Positions 35,734 through 43,410 of a stretch of DNA of 63,563 nt are shown one piece after another. The stretch lies in the NCBI GenBank assembly GCA_030594205.1, contig JAUVFR010000001.1, positions 220,252-283,814 of the forward strand, read 5' to 3'. This DNA comes from Methanobacteriota archaeon. Lineage in GTDB: Archaea > Thermoplasmatota > Thermoplasmata > RBG-16-68-12 > JAJISG01. Numbering within the stretch: the first letter of the stretch is position 1; every line of letters begins with the position of its first letter. The notes beneath the pieces are model-generated. The model was given only the letters and a program-made list of their open reading frames with translations. It was not told the DNA's origin and made no database searches. The translations under genes were made by a program, and so were the position numbers.

Positions 35734-36360
35734 TCAGGCCCCTTCGGGGGTTCCCACCCCGGCGTACTCATCCACCGCCCCCTTGGTCATGAGGCGTTTC
35801 AGCTCGGCCGTCCGGACCTTCAGGAGGATCACGTCTCCAAGGATGGCCAGGCTCGTGGGAACGTCCAGACGCCGCTTGCGCTTCACCGGATTCAGCGTCC
35901 CCAGCCTCTGGTATGGTTTCCGATCGAGGAGGAAGGTCAGGCTGTCCACTCTCCAGAGGTTCGTGTCGATGTACGCATCCTCCACGATGCCGAGGTTCTG
36001 CCCGTCCTGGGAGATCACGGGCATCCAGAGGACCCAGGGAAGGGCCATGGGTGGCTTGTCCGGTCGGATGAGGAAGTCCCCCAGCTTCTTCACCGGGGTC
36101 TTGAGGAGGACAAAGTTGCCCACGGACGCGACGGCGTTGGGGTCGAGCAGGGCCGCTTCCCGCTCCTTCCGGGTCCGGAGCCCGAGGGCCTTGGTGAACC
36201 CCCGCTCCGGTTTCATCTCGAGGGCCGCGACGTTCCAGTCGTCCCCGACCAAGGCGATGTGGACCCGTCCCACTTGCCAGGCGTCGGCGGAGATGACCGG
36301 CATCCCGTACAGCTTCCCGGCCCGGAAATGCATACGCGCCTCGAACTGCCCCTCCCGCAT
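35734..36360 (-). CDS. double PRC-barrel protein, possible cell-division factor
   Basis: A 208-residue protein with two PRC-barrel-like halves. The first is MHFRAGKLYGMPVISADAWQVGRV..VALEMKPE, and the second is LWMPVISQDGQNLGIVEDAYIDTNLWRVDSLTF. Each ends with a hydrophobic strand near SVGNFVLL or LGDVILLKV. PRC-barrel proteins in archaea include CdpB/CdvA-like cytokinesis factors that bind SepF, as well as RimM-like and H-subunit-like folds. A division role is therefore plausible but not shown here. ATG 36360 is used because the frame upstream is arginine-rich noise. It ends 18 bp from top6A in convergent orientation. Confidence 0.75.
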   Translation of the reverse strand: MREGQFEARMHFRAGKLYGMPVISADAWQVGRVHIALVGDDWNVAALEMKPERGFTKALGLRTRKEREAALLDPNAVASVGNFVLLKTPVKKLGDFLIRPDKPPMALPWVLWMPVISQDGQNLGIVEDAYIDTNLWRVDSLTFLLDRKPYQRLGTLNPVKRKRRLDVPTSLAILGDVILLKVRTAELKRLMTKGAVDEYAGVGTPEGA

Positions 36361-36403
36361 ATATATTCTTGTTCCGATGATTATCGTCGGGCTCTGGGCC
36401 GGC

Positions 36404-36414
36404 CTCTTATAGCG
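36404..36414. promoter_or_regulatory. bidirectional TATA element
   Basis: CTCTTATAGCG carries TTATAG on the plus strand and CTATAAG on the minus strand. It is centred about 26 bp before the GTG at 36435, and about 48 bp before the PRC-barrel ATG on the other strand. Confidence 0.5.
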
Positions 36415-36434
36415 GGGGAGGCCGTTTTCCCTCC

Positions 36435-36584
36435 GTGGGAGACGCCAGGAAGGCGTTCGGCGGGCTCTGCGAATTCTGCAGCTACGAGGGACCGTTCGAC
36501 CGGAAGGAGGAGACGGGCGAGTTCGGGTGCCCCCAATGCGGCCAGCCGCCCCGACACGCCCCCGAGGACGAGTGGCTCGGGTGA
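36435..36584 (+). CDS. tiny zinc-ribbon protein, 49 residues
   Basis: A short frame starting GTG GGA GAC and ending at TGA 36582-36584. It encodes CEFCSYEGPFDRKEETGEFGCPQCG: two CxxC knuckles spaced about 19 residues, a zinc ribbon. The codons keep a high GC third position, and the leaderless spacing to the TATA at 36404-36414 (about 26 bp) makes it likely real although it is short. It is followed after 2 bp by another small gene, so it is probably the first gene of a two-gene transcript. Function unknown. Such tiny Cys-rich proteins are common but rarely studied in archaea. Confidence 0.7.
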   Translation: MGDARKAFGGLCEFCSYEGPFDRKEETGEFGCPQCGQPPRHAPEDEWLG

Positions 36585-36586
36585 CC

Positions 36587-36850
36587 ATGTCCGGAGAAGA
36601 GGCCCTGACCCAACGGGAGGGGGAACGCCTCCTCGACTTTCTCGAGCGGGCGATTCGGGCTCGGGGGGGCGCCCGTCGACTGATTCTCGGCATGGATCGA
36701 TACCGTGAGGTCCAGGATAGCGTGCAGAACGAGGACTTTGGGCTCGTGAGCATTGGGGGCCGGCACCCCTTCCAGAACATCTCCCACATCTTTGGCGTCC
36801 CGGTCGAGGTCGACTACCACGACAAGACCCGTCTGGAGTTTCTGGACTAG
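36587..36850 (+). CDS. hypothetical protein, 87 residues
   Basis: This starts at ATG 36587, 2 bp after the zinc-ribbon stop. It has a helical N-terminus (MSGEEALTQREGERLLDFLERAI), a basic turn (RARGGARRLILGMDRYREV) and an alpha/beta C-terminal part ending VPVEVDYHDKTRLEFLD. I do not recognise the family. The tight spacing indicates co-expression with the zinc-ribbon protein. Confidence 0.65.
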   Translation: MSGEEALTQREGERLLDFLERAIRARGGARRLILGMDRYREVQDSVQNEDFGLVSIGGRHPFQNISHIFGVPVEVDYHDKTRLEFLD

Positions 36851-37190
36851 GCGTTGGCAGGGCACCCCGGCAGGGATGCAGACAGTAGGGAGACGGCAAG
36901 CTCTTTGGAAAGTCTGCTTAGCTACTGTGCTGCTAGGGCCCAGGCCGGGCCCCGCCGGGGCCCCGGGCAAGCGGCGAGAGGCGCCCCTAATAGGGTGAAA
37001 GGGCGGGGCCATCGGGCCCCGCCCCCAACAGAGATGACCGGCGGCCAATTGCGAAGCCGCCGTGGTTCAACGTGATGCTCAGCCGCCGCCCCCTGCAAAG
37101 GGAAGCAGGCGGGGGAAGCAGGCGGGGGAAGCAGGCAATCCCCGAACCGCCCTCCGCCGCCGCCGTGCTGTTCCCCCTCCAGGGGAAGGA
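36851..37190. other. 340-bp gene-free segment with strong hairpin potential; possible structured RNA of unknown type
   Basis: No convincing coding frame exists; the open frames are low-complexity Arg/Pro/Gly. On the plus strand there are several long pairings. One is GCAGACAGTAG against CTACTG..CTGC near 36885-36945. Another is a long GC hairpin GGGCGGGGCC/GGCCCCGCCC around 37000-37030. A third is GGCGGC/GCCGCC around a GCGAA loop near 37040-37070. It also contains GGAAAGTCTGC and AGGGTGAAAGG, which recall parts of RNase P RNA, but the order and other conserved blocks do not fit. A tRNA gene follows. Non-coding and possibly transcribed; identity open. Confidence 0.35.
37101..37136. repeat. 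13-bp tandem repeat, 2.8 copies
   Basis: GGAAGCAGGCGGG is repeated head to tail, the last copy truncated to GGAAGCAGGC. It lies at the 3' side of the structured-looking segment, just before tRNA-Arg. Confidence 0.85.
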
Positions 37191-37264
37191 CGGGCCGACC
37201 GGGATTTGAACCCGGGTTTAGGGCTTCGCAGGCCCTTGGGATGTCCAAGCTACCCCATCGGCCC
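37191..37264 (-). tRNA. tRNA-Arg (anticodon GCG), no intron
   Basis: The reverse strand folds into a full cloverleaf. The acceptor stem is GGGCCGA/TCGGCCC. The D-arm has GGG/CCC and the loop TAGCTTGGACAT. The anticodon stem is AGGGC/GCCCT with loop CTGCGAA (anticodon GCG, codon CGC, Arg). The T-arm is CCGGG TTCAAAT CCCGG. The discriminator is G, and CCA is not encoded. Length is 74 nt. No insertion is seen at the anticodon loop, in contrast to tRNA-Val in this window. Confidence 0.92.
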
Positions 37265-37313
37265 CCGCCCATGCAACGCGGGAGGTTCATAAGAATCCGG
37301 TGGTGGCGCCGTC

Positions 37314-37955
37314 CTAAGCCAGACGTCGGTCATGGAGGACCGCCTGCAGCTTGCGGGTCACCTCCCCGATGCCCCCCTCGCTGCGGACCCGCGCAAGCAA
37401 CCCCTTCGCCGCATAGCGGTGGACGAGGGGTTCCGTCTCGCGTCGGTAGGCGCGGAGCCGCTCCCGGATTACCTCTTCCGTGTCGTCCTCGCGATGGACG
37501 AGTTCTCCCCCGCAGCGGTCACAGACGCCCGACCGCCTCGGCGGGTCGTGGACCAGGTGGTAGACGGCCTGGCACTCCCGACAGACACGTCTCCCGCTCA
37601 ACCGCTCGATCAGCTCCCCCTCCGCCGCCTCCAGGGCGACGACGACATCCGGGGTCACGTGGGCCTCGAAGGCCTCCGCCTGGGCGACGGTACGCGGGAA
37701 GCCATCGATGATGAACCCCTCTCGTGCGTCCTCGTCTTCCAGCCGCTCGCGGATCATCGCGATGATGAGGTCATCGTGGACCAGTTCCCCTCGCTCCATG
37801 AACCCGCGAGCCTTCCGCCCGAGGGAGGTGTCGGAGGCCACGTGCCTCCGGAGCATGTCTCCGGTGATGATGCGGGGCACGCCGAGGATCTCTGAGAGCC
37901 GGCGCGCCTGTGTCCCCTTCCCCACCCCAGGGGGTCCCAGGAGGACGACCTTCAC
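37314..37955 (-). CDS. adk: adenylate kinase, Zn-containing LID type
   Basis: A 213-residue NMP kinase converting AMP and ATP to 2 ADP. P-loop VLLGPPGVGKGTQARRL, NMP-binding region ITGDMLRRHVASDTSLG and IIDGFPRTVAQAEAFE are present. The LID has the four-cysteine zinc site (CRECQAVYHL...CDRCGGEL). It is the bacterial-type Adk rather than the archaeal AdkA type, and zinc LIDs are frequent among related proteins. It starts at GTG 37955 (MKVVLLG) with GGGTATAAGC about 26 bp upstream, hence leaderless. The tRNA-Arg gene lies on the same strand 50 bp beyond its stop. Confidence 0.95.
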   Translation of the reverse strand: MKVVLLGPPGVGKGTQARRLSEILGVPRIITGDMLRRHVASDTSLGRKARGFMERGELVHDDLIIAMIRERLEDEDAREGFIIDGFPRTVAQAEAFEAHVTPDVVVALEAAEGELIERLSGRRVCRECQAVYHLVHDPPRRSGVCDRCGGELVHREDDTEEVIRERLRAYRRETEPLVHRYAAKGLLARVRSEGGIGEVTRKLQAVLHDRRLA

Positions 37956-37976
37956 AAGCCGCCCTAACTGCCGGAC

Positions 37977-37986
37977 GCTTATACCC
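37977..37986 (-). promoter_or_regulatory. TATA box for adk
   Basis: The reverse strand reads GGGTATAAGC, centred about 26 bp before the GTG at 37955. Confidence 0.55.
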
Positions 37987-37992
37987 CTTCAC

Positions 37993-38820
37993 CTAGGCGG
38001 GCGCCGCCTCCTCCACCGCCTTCGGGCCGGGGGTCGCGGCCGGGACCGGTTCCACGGGCCGGAGGCCGGCGTAGAGGTAGAGCGTGGACCCCACCATGGC
38101 GGTCCCTAGGAGACTGTAGAGGACCGGGAAGAGGAGGAGGCCCACGAGACCCCATCCAACGAGGAAGAAGGCGATGGACGCGAGGAGGGTGAGGGTGGCA
38201 TAGCCGAGGCAGTAGGGGATGACCTCCGGAAACCGACGGGCGGCCAACTCGATGCTCATGCGGAGGGCCAGGGCCAGGGGGGCGTTGTCGACCACGACGA
38301 CGAACGGGGTCAGGAAGAGGAAGTACAGAAGGCCGAGGACGGCCGCAAAGACGAAGAACGCCGCGGGCCCCTGCCCGAGGCCGCCCAGCAGGAACGGACT
38401 CGCGGCCAGGAGGAGGAAGGTGGTGATGGCCAGGAAGGCGAGGACCCGAGGGAACGCGCGGTTGGCCGACGCGAAAAAGCCCTCCCCCCTCCCCACCCGC
38501 CGGGCCATCTCGAGGCGACCCACGTAGCCGGCCGTCAGATAGGACTGGACGACGAGGACCAGGAGGAGGAGGGCCGTGGCCAGGTCCCCCGAGGTCCCCA
38601 GCATGTACAGGGGATAGAAGGGAAGCGCCCCGCCCCCCGGCCCCCACACCTGAGCGACGGAAGGCAGGGCCACAGGGAGGGTGAACTGCGGCGAGACGAT
38701 TGCCGGAGTCGCCACCAAGGCCAACATTCCCAGATCAAAGGCCAGCGGGACGAGAAGGAGGAGAGGCGCCTTCGGGACGAGGCGGAACCCCTGTTTCAGC
38801 GCATCGGACCAGAGCGGCAC
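37993..38820 (-). CDS. multi-pass membrane protein of unknown function
   Basis: A 275-residue protein with about six membrane helices: LLLLVPLAFDLGMLALVA, ALLLLVLVVQSYLTAGYV, VLAFLAITTFLLLA, FFVFAAVLGLLYFLFL, LTLLASIAFFLVGW and LLFPVLYSLLGTA. It ends in a Pro/Ala/Glu tail. The profile suits a DUF4013 or glycerophosphoryl-diester-phosphodiesterase-type membrane domain, but I cannot name the family. It starts with GTG 38820 about 32 bp from a TATA-like CCTTAAGCCCC. It lies between adk and the phosphomevalonate decarboxylase in the same orientation. Confidence 0.6.
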   Translation of the reverse strand: MPLWSDALKQGFRLVPKAPLLLLVPLAFDLGMLALVATPAIVSPQFTLPVALPSVAQVWGPGGGALPFYPLYMLGTSGDLATALLLLVLVVQSYLTAGYVGRLEMARRVGRGEGFFASANRAFPRVLAFLAITTFLLLAASPFLLGGLGQGPAAFFVFAAVLGLLYFLFLTPFVVVVDNAPLALALRMSIELAARRFPEVIPYCLGYATLTLLASIAFFLVGWGLVGLLLFPVLYSLLGTAMVGSTLYLYAGLRPVEPVPAATPGPKAVEEAAPA

Positions 38821-38870
38821 AGCATTCCCGGGGTGGGAGTTCGTTGCCGGGGCTTAAGGTTGTCCACGCG

Positions 38871-39830
38871 TCAGAAGAGGTGATCTTCAACCGTCTGCGC
38901 GGCCCCCCCGACGCGGCAGCGGAGGGTTTCGATGCCCAGTTCCTGGATTCGCACCTCTACCTCGTCGACGTCCTCCGGGAAGGTGTTCACGTAGACCGTG
39001 GCCCCGGTGTCGATGGAGAAGAACGCAGGGACCTCCTCCTCGCGCATCCGACGGACGGCCATGATGACGCTGAGGGTCTCCGGCGTCCAGAGAACCATCT
39101 CCTGCGGGCCCGTCATGGTAATCCCGTGAAGCAGGAGGGTGTCCCGTTCCGCGAGTTCGCCGATCCGTCCCACCTCCTCGTTCCCGATCGCAAGCTCCAT
39201 TTCGGCGAGCATGCGGGGCACCTCGGCGACGCGGGCCATGAAGAAGGGGGAGTTCACGACCTCTCGATGGGCGGCCTCCGTGTCTCGATATGCGGGAACG
39301 AGGGCGACGAGGATGCCCATCTGGAGGTCCTCGGAGGCGAGCTGCTCGGCGTACGATTCCTCGTCGGTCGAACCGGTCCTCCACTTGGAGAAGGCCCCCG
39401 TCACCGCGCGTGTGGCCGAACCCGCTCCCCGACGTGCGAACACCGACAATTGCTGGGGCGTCAGGTCTAAATCCGCCGCCCGCGCCGCGGCCACCGCAAG
39501 GGCGGCGAATCCCGACGCCGAGGCCCCCAACCCAACCCCCGCCGGGAAGCTGTTTGTCGAGACGACCCGCGCATGGTCGGAGATGGCAGCCCGGTTTCGG
39601 ACCGCTTCCAAGACGGCGATCCCTCGCTCGAGCTCCCGGGCGGTGGAGGAGACCCCGTCCAAGGTCAGCGTGTCGGCGCCGTAGTCCCCAAACTCGACCG
39701 TGGTTCGGGTGACGAGAGGGGCCGTACACACCGAAATGGAATCATGGAAGGGAAGTCGGAGAACGGGGTCCGCAAGGCCGTGGTACTTGATCAGTCCTTG
39801 GATGGGGTGCGCCGTGGCGGTCGCCTTCAT
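38871..39830 (-). CDS. phosphomevalonate decarboxylase-like protein (mevalonate diphosphate decarboxylase family)
   Basis: A 319-residue GHMP-fold enzyme of the MDD/PMD family. It begins ATAHPIQGLIKYHGLAD, matching the haloarchaeal-type decarboxylase I remember (Lys of KYHG in place of KYWG). It has the phosphate-binding NSFPAGVGLGASASGFAALA and RRGAGSATRAVTGAF. The catalytic Asp is in FFSIDTGATVYV, so decarboxylation looks possible. The product would be isopentenyl phosphate, which the IPK gene in this window can phosphorylate. Alternatives in the same family are classic diphosphomevalonate decarboxylase and mevalonate 3-kinase (Thermoplasma type). It follows the archease gene by 27 bp. Confidence 0.82.
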   Translation of the reverse strand: MKATATAHPIQGLIKYHGLADPVLRLPFHDSISVCTAPLVTRTTVEFGDYGADTLTLDGVSSTARELERGIAVLEAVRNRAAISDHARVVSTNSFPAGVGLGASASGFAALAVAAARAADLDLTPQQLSVFARRGAGSATRAVTGAFSKWRTGSTDEESYAEQLASEDLQMGILVALVPAYRDTEAAHREVVNSPFFMARVAEVPRMLAEMELAIGNEEVGRIGELAERDTLLLHGITMTGPQEMVLWTPETLSVIMAVRRMREEEVPAFFSIDTGATVYVNTFPEDVDEVEVRIQELGIETLRCRVGGAAQTVEDHLF

Positions 39831-39857
39831 GTAACCTCGTCCCCAAGCCGCGGCCGG

Positions 39858-40262
39858 CTAGATATCGAAGACGACGTTGGCATATCCCTCCTTCGGGTCG
39901 ACCTCCAGCATGTGGTAGGTGACCGCCTTGACCTGGGTCTGGAGACGGTGCCGCCCCGGATCCACCCCCTCGCCCCGGGCCTTGGCCGAGAGCCGAAATC
40001 CCTCGATGGCCACGTCAAACTCGGCGAGGAAGACGTTCTCCGCCTCGTGGATGAAGAGGAGCTCGCTCAACCAGTCCACCATGAGAGAACCGAGGTCGTG
40101 TGCCTCCGCTTCCACCTGCACCTCCCCGACGGGGCGCACGCGGTCGACGTCGGTCATGAGGTCGAACATGCCGTAGGCCGCGTTCTCGAAGATTTCATCC
40201 GCGCTCGCGCCGTAGGCCGTGATGCCCGTGTCGGCGGTATGCTCGAACACCTTGTACCGCAC
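39858..40262 (-). CDS. archease, RtcB-ligase activator
   Basis: A 134-residue archease: YKVFEHTADTGITAYGASADEIFENAAYGMF is the family signature, and the end has GRHRLQTQVKAVTYHMLEV. Archease stimulates the tRNA ligase RtcB, which seals tRNA exons after EndA cleavage. The start GTG 40262 gives the proper N-terminus (VRYKVFEH), and a TATA-like GTTGATATCCC lies about 23-25 bp upstream; longer frames are arginine-rich noise. It is the first gene of a short unit with the decarboxylase. RtcB itself is not in the window. Confidence 0.87.
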   Translation of the reverse strand: MRYKVFEHTADTGITAYGASADEIFENAAYGMFDLMTDVDRVRPVGEVQVEAEAHDLGSLMVDWLSELLFIHEAENVFLAEFDVAIEGFRLSAKARGEGVDPGRHRLQTQVKAVTYHMLEVDPKEGYANVVFDI

Positions 40263-40402
40263 GCACCGTTTCAATTCAAGCCGGGATATCAACCTTCGCG
40301 GGAATCGGGACTCTTCCCCTTGGCGGAGTAGACTCTCTCGACGATTTCGATCGGAACCCGTCCCTTGCGGCTCTTTCACCTGCGGGGAACCTAGATTCGA
40401 TT

Positions 40403-41122
40403 TCAAGGGGGAGGTCCCGGAGGTTGCGGGTACCAGTCGGGGTATCTCCGGTAGGGGAGGGGATCTAGGACGCCCGCCTCCTGGAATCCCTTCAAGCGGA
40501 GCTGACACGCGTCACAGAGGCCGCACGCCTCTGCCTCGCCCAGGTAGCAACTCCACGTCCGGGCGAGGGGAACGCCCAGCTCGACCGCCCTTTGAACGAT
40601 TGCCCCTTTCGTGAGGGCCATGAGCGGATGACGAATCTGCACGGGCCGGCCGTCAACCCCCCGCCTTGTCCCAAGCCGGGCGGCCTCTTCGAAAGCCTGA
40701 AAGAATTCCGGTCGGCAATCCGGATAACCACTAAAGTCGAGAGCCGTGGCCCCGATGAAGATCGTACCGGCGTCGATCACCTCCGCCCATGCAAGGGCGT
40801 AGCTGAGAAAGATTGTGTTTCGCGCGGGGACGTAAGTCTCCGGGATGCCGTCTGAGATCTCGTCCAGCTCGCGGGCCATCGGGACTTCCACACTCTCGTC
40901 TGTTAGGGCCGATCCCCCGAGCTCCCGGAGGTCGAGGTTCAAAACGCGGTGGTCGTCCACTCCGAGGGCCCGTGCGACCTCCCGCGCGGCCTGCACCTCC
41001 CGCTCGTGGCGTTGCCGGTACGCGAACGTTAGGGCGTGAGCGCGGAACCCCTCCGTCTGGGCAATGGCCAGGGTGGTGCTCGAGTCGAGACCCCCGCTCA
41101 GCAGGACGACGGCAGCGTCCAT
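40403..41122 (-). CDS. queC: 7-cyano-7-deazaguanine synthase
   Basis: QueC makes preQ0 from carboxy-deazaguanine, ATP and ammonia. In archaea preQ0 goes into archaeosine in tRNA. The PP-loop is [18 protein letters not shown], and the adenylation region has [17 protein letters not shown]. The CxxC zinc site is in [19 protein letters not shown] (Cys cluster), followed by a 20-residue tail. Length of 239 residues is normal. A TATA-like CCTTTAAGCGC is about 30 bp before ATG 41122. About 140 bp of intergenic sequence separate it from archease. Confidence 0.93.
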   Translation of the reverse strand: MDAAVVLLSGGLDSSTTLAIAQTEGFRAHALTFAYRQRHEREVQAAREVARALGVDDHRVLNLDLRELGGSALTDESVEVPMARELDEISDGIPETYVPARNTIFLSYALAWAEVIDAGTIFIGATALDFSGYPDCRPEFFQAFEEAARLGTRRGVDGRPVQIRHPLMALTKGAIVQRAVELGVPLARTWSCYLGEAEACGLCDACQLRLKGFQEAGVLDPLPYRRYPDWYPQPPGPPP

Positions 41123-41166
41123 GGCCCCCAGGAATCGAGCCCCTCGCGCTTAAAGGTGGCCCACGG

Positions 41167-42177
41167 CTAGCCGAGGGCCTGCTGGGCCGTGATTTCATCG
41201 AGGGGATACGGGTCCCAGGGCTTTAGGCCCAAGGCCACTTCCAATTCGGGAAAGGTCAGGACGGGCTTCTCGTACCGCGTCGCGTCGTCGATGGCGATGC
41301 GGGGACAGGCCGTGTTGACGAAGGCGTCCACCTTGTGCCCCTGCAGGAGTTCCGGGCTCACGGTGTCCATCAGGAGGAGATGACCTTTGCGTCCACGGGA
41401 GGCGAGGAGGTCTTTGATCTTCCGAGCGAGGGCCATCCGGTACTGGCCGACCTTCCGCGAGACGATGATCCCAAACGTGGCCGCCTCCTGCGCCAGCGCG
41501 ATGGCGGCGTGTCGGACCCGGAGGACGCGGTCCTTCAACTCTGCCAGGTTCCGTACCTCTTCCGTGAACGGGTCGGCCACGATCACCGGCGTGGTGGTGG
41601 CGAGGGCGACGCCGAGGGCGTGGAAGTCTCCCGTGCCCACGTAGAGGAAGGAGTCCACCCGTCCCTCCACCTCCCGCGCGGGATGGACATCGCAGCCCAG
41701 GAGCTGTCCTTCGTAGGCCGTTCGCCCGTCCGCGCCGCCTACCAGGACCTTCTTTCCTTGCTCCTCCAAGTACGCGACGACTTTCGAAAACCACGGCTGG
41801 TGTTGGATGTTGGTCAACAGCCCCACACGCCGTCCCAGAAGGGGTAGTGTCGCATCCAAGAAGTCGAGGGGCGGGAACGCCATGGGTGCCTCCACAAAGA
41901 CGACCTTTTTCAGGTTCAGGTACGGCATGGGAGCGTGTCCGATCTGGACAATCAGGTCCACTGGCATCTGTGGGACGTCGCACGCCCCGAAGGTGGGCTG
42001 GGCCGAGACCATGGCCGTGACCCCCGTCTCCCGTTCCAGATCTTCCGCCGTCTCGAGGGCGCGGAGGCGCAGCCCATCCGGGAATTGGATGCCGACGGTC
42101 TTGCAGCCCCGGTCACGAATCGCCCGGAAGGCCGGCTCCAAGTCCAGAGCCGCCCCCCTCCGGTCTGCCGAACTCAC
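41167..42177 (-). CDS. dph2: diphthamide biosynthesis enzyme Dph2
   Basis: The radical-SAM-like (non-canonical) [4Fe-4S] enzyme transfers the 3-amino-3-carboxypropyl group from SAM to His of EF-2. Three cysteine regions expected for the cluster are visible: TFGACDVP, LGCDVHPAR and FVNTACPRIAIDDA. The start is GTG overlapping the L10e stop as GTGA (SSADRRGAALDLEPA), and it gives 336 residues as usual. A longer frame runs back through the ribosomal gene and is not used. Translational coupling to L10e links EF-2 modification with translation genes. Confidence 0.93.
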   Translation of the reverse strand: MSSADRRGAALDLEPAFRAIRDRGCKTVGIQFPDGLRLRALETAEDLERETGVTAMVSAQPTFGACDVPQMPVDLIVQIGHAPMPYLNLKKVVFVEAPMAFPPLDFLDATLPLLGRRVGLLTNIQHQPWFSKVVAYLEEQGKKVLVGGADGRTAYEGQLLGCDVHPAREVEGRVDSFLYVGTGDFHALGVALATTTPVIVADPFTEEVRNLAELKDRVLRVRHAAIALAQEAATFGIIVSRKVGQYRMALARKIKDLLASRGRKGHLLLMDTVSPELLQGHKVDAFVNTACPRIAIDDATRYEKPVLTFPELEVALGLKPWDPYPLDEITAQQALG

Positions 42178-42674
42178 GAGGTTTCCACGATGATGCGTGT
42201 GGGCGTCGGAAGCTTGTACCCCGCCTTTCGTAGCGCTTGCTTCGCCCGCTTCATATGGGAGGGAGTCGTGCGAATGAAGAGGAGGGTCTGACCCGTTCGC
42301 ACCCGGGCCGCCGTCCCCACGGGGGTCCCGAAGGCCCCTCGCATTCCATCCGAGATGCGGTCGGCGCCGGCGCCCACGGCAATCTTGTTCTCTCGCAGGA
42401 CAATGTGGGGGTAGGGCTGGATTCGCAGATGGTATTGTTGGCCGGCTCGCCGGGAGATGAACCGGTTTGCGGTAACGCGAGCGGCCTCGAAGGCGGTGTG
42501 GCGAATCTGACATGCCTCCTCCGCCACGAGTCGGATCTTGAGGGGGAACTCGCCCTGGGGGTTCCCCATGTCGTACTGGGCAATGCGGGAACTGGGAACC
42601 CCTCCCATGTACTCCCGCCGGGTGTAAGGCTGCCCCTTGGCCTGCCGATACATCGAGGCGGGCTTTCGAACCAT
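42174..42674 (-). CDS. ribosomal protein uL16 (L10e)
   Basis: Large-subunit protein that lines the A-site/tRNA-docking region. The N-terminus MVRKPASMYRQAKGQPYTRREYMGG is typical. RIQPYPHIVLRENKIAVGAGADR and GMRGAFGTPVGTAARV (the conserved loop) follow, ending RKAGYKLPTPTRIIVE. Length of 166 residues matches archaeal L10e. A TATA element at 42695-42704 is about 25 bp before ATG 42674, so leaderless. It is first in a unit with dph2. Confidence 0.96.
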   Translation of the reverse strand: MVRKPASMYRQAKGQPYTRREYMGGVPSSRIAQYDMGNPQGEFPLKIRLVAEEACQIRHTAFEAARVTANRFISRRAGQQYHLRIQPYPHIVLRENKIAVGAGADRISDGMRGAFGTPVGTAARVRTGQTLLFIRTTPSHMKRAKQALRKAGYKLPTPTRIIVETS

Positions 42675-42694
42675 GGGCGTTTCTAGGCCTCGTC

Positions 42695-42704
42695 GCTATA
42701 AAAC
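42695..42704 (-). promoter_or_regulatory. TATA box for L10e
   Basis: The reverse strand reads GTTTTATAGC, centred about 25 bp before ATG 42674. Confidence 0.6.
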
Positions 42705-42749
42705 CGTTGGCGGTCTGGCGTCGACCGCGCAGCGGGTCGCCTCTCCCTC

Positions 42750-43367
42750 CTACTCGCTCGCGACGGCCCGTGTCGAGAGCATCACGGCGATGACCGCCAC
42801 GACGGCCGCCACGGCCACGACGAGTCCGTAGCTCACAAACAACAGGAGGGTGGTGTTCACGAGCGGGAGGTTCTGGAGGAACACCTCAGCTGGGAGCGCC
42901 CAGGCCGAGATCCCGAAGATGGCCGCCAGGAGGCCCAATGGCGCGGCTAGGAGGGTCCGCAGGCCTGTGCGGAATAGAGTGAGTTGGTCGTGGACCTTCA
43001 GGTCCTCGCTGATAGCCACCGTCGCCGCGCTCTCCGGGCCCTGGGTCACAAATTCGCGGGCCAGGCGTTCCGCGTCTCGGGTGGACACGGGCCATTCGAC
43101 CTCGCGTCTCAGCTTGGTCTCCACGCCCAGGAGGACGGAACGGGCTTGGGTGTCGACCCGCAGCATCGTCAGCAGGCCCGCCGTGAGGGTCCCAATGAGG
43201 ACCAGGGCGCTGCCCACTAAGATGCCGTTGTAGGTGCGGAAGGAAACGAGAGGGGCATACTCGTACCCCGTCTGCGAAGCCATGTAGAAGGAGAGGACAA
43301 CCGTGAGGATGGATCCGATCACGATGGTCGCCGCGAGGGCACGCATAACCCTTCGAATACTCACCAT
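42750..43367 (-). CDS. membrane protein of unknown function, about four helices
   Basis: A 205-residue protein with an N-terminal pair of helices (ALAATIVIGSILTVVLSFYMA and GILVGSALVLIGTLTAGLLTML). A cytoplasmic loop of about 60 residues rich in charged residues follows (GVETKLRREVEWPVSTRDAERLAREF). The C-terminal pair is LLAAPLGLLAAIFGISAWA and TLLLFVSYGLVVAVAAVVAVIAVM. I do not recognise the family. It is divergent from IPK with a 141-bp intergenic region that holds an inverted repeat and two TATA-like boxes. Confidence 0.6.
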   Translation of the reverse strand: MVSIRRVMRALAATIVIGSILTVVLSFYMASQTGYEYAPLVSFRTYNGILVGSALVLIGTLTAGLLTMLRVDTQARSVLLGVETKLRREVEWPVSTRDAERLAREFVTQGPESAATVAISEDLKVHDQLTLFRTGLRTLLAAPLGLLAAIFGISAWALPAEVFLQNLPLVNTTLLLFVSYGLVVAVAAVVAVIAVMLSTRAVASE

Positions 43368-43410
43368 GTTCCATGTTCGCGTGCTCCCCCTTCATAAGGA
43401 CACCGTTTCT

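Noticed and set aside
37101-37136. CRISPR array
   Set aside because: The repeats are 13 bp head-to-tail without spacers, so this is a tandem repeat and not a CRISPR.
36851-37190. RNase P RNA on the plus strand
   Set aside because: GGAAAGTCTGC and AGGGTGAAAGG occur, but the conserved GUAAGAGC and the second P4 strand are absent, and the ACAGAGA block follows rather than precedes the AGGGTGAAA block.
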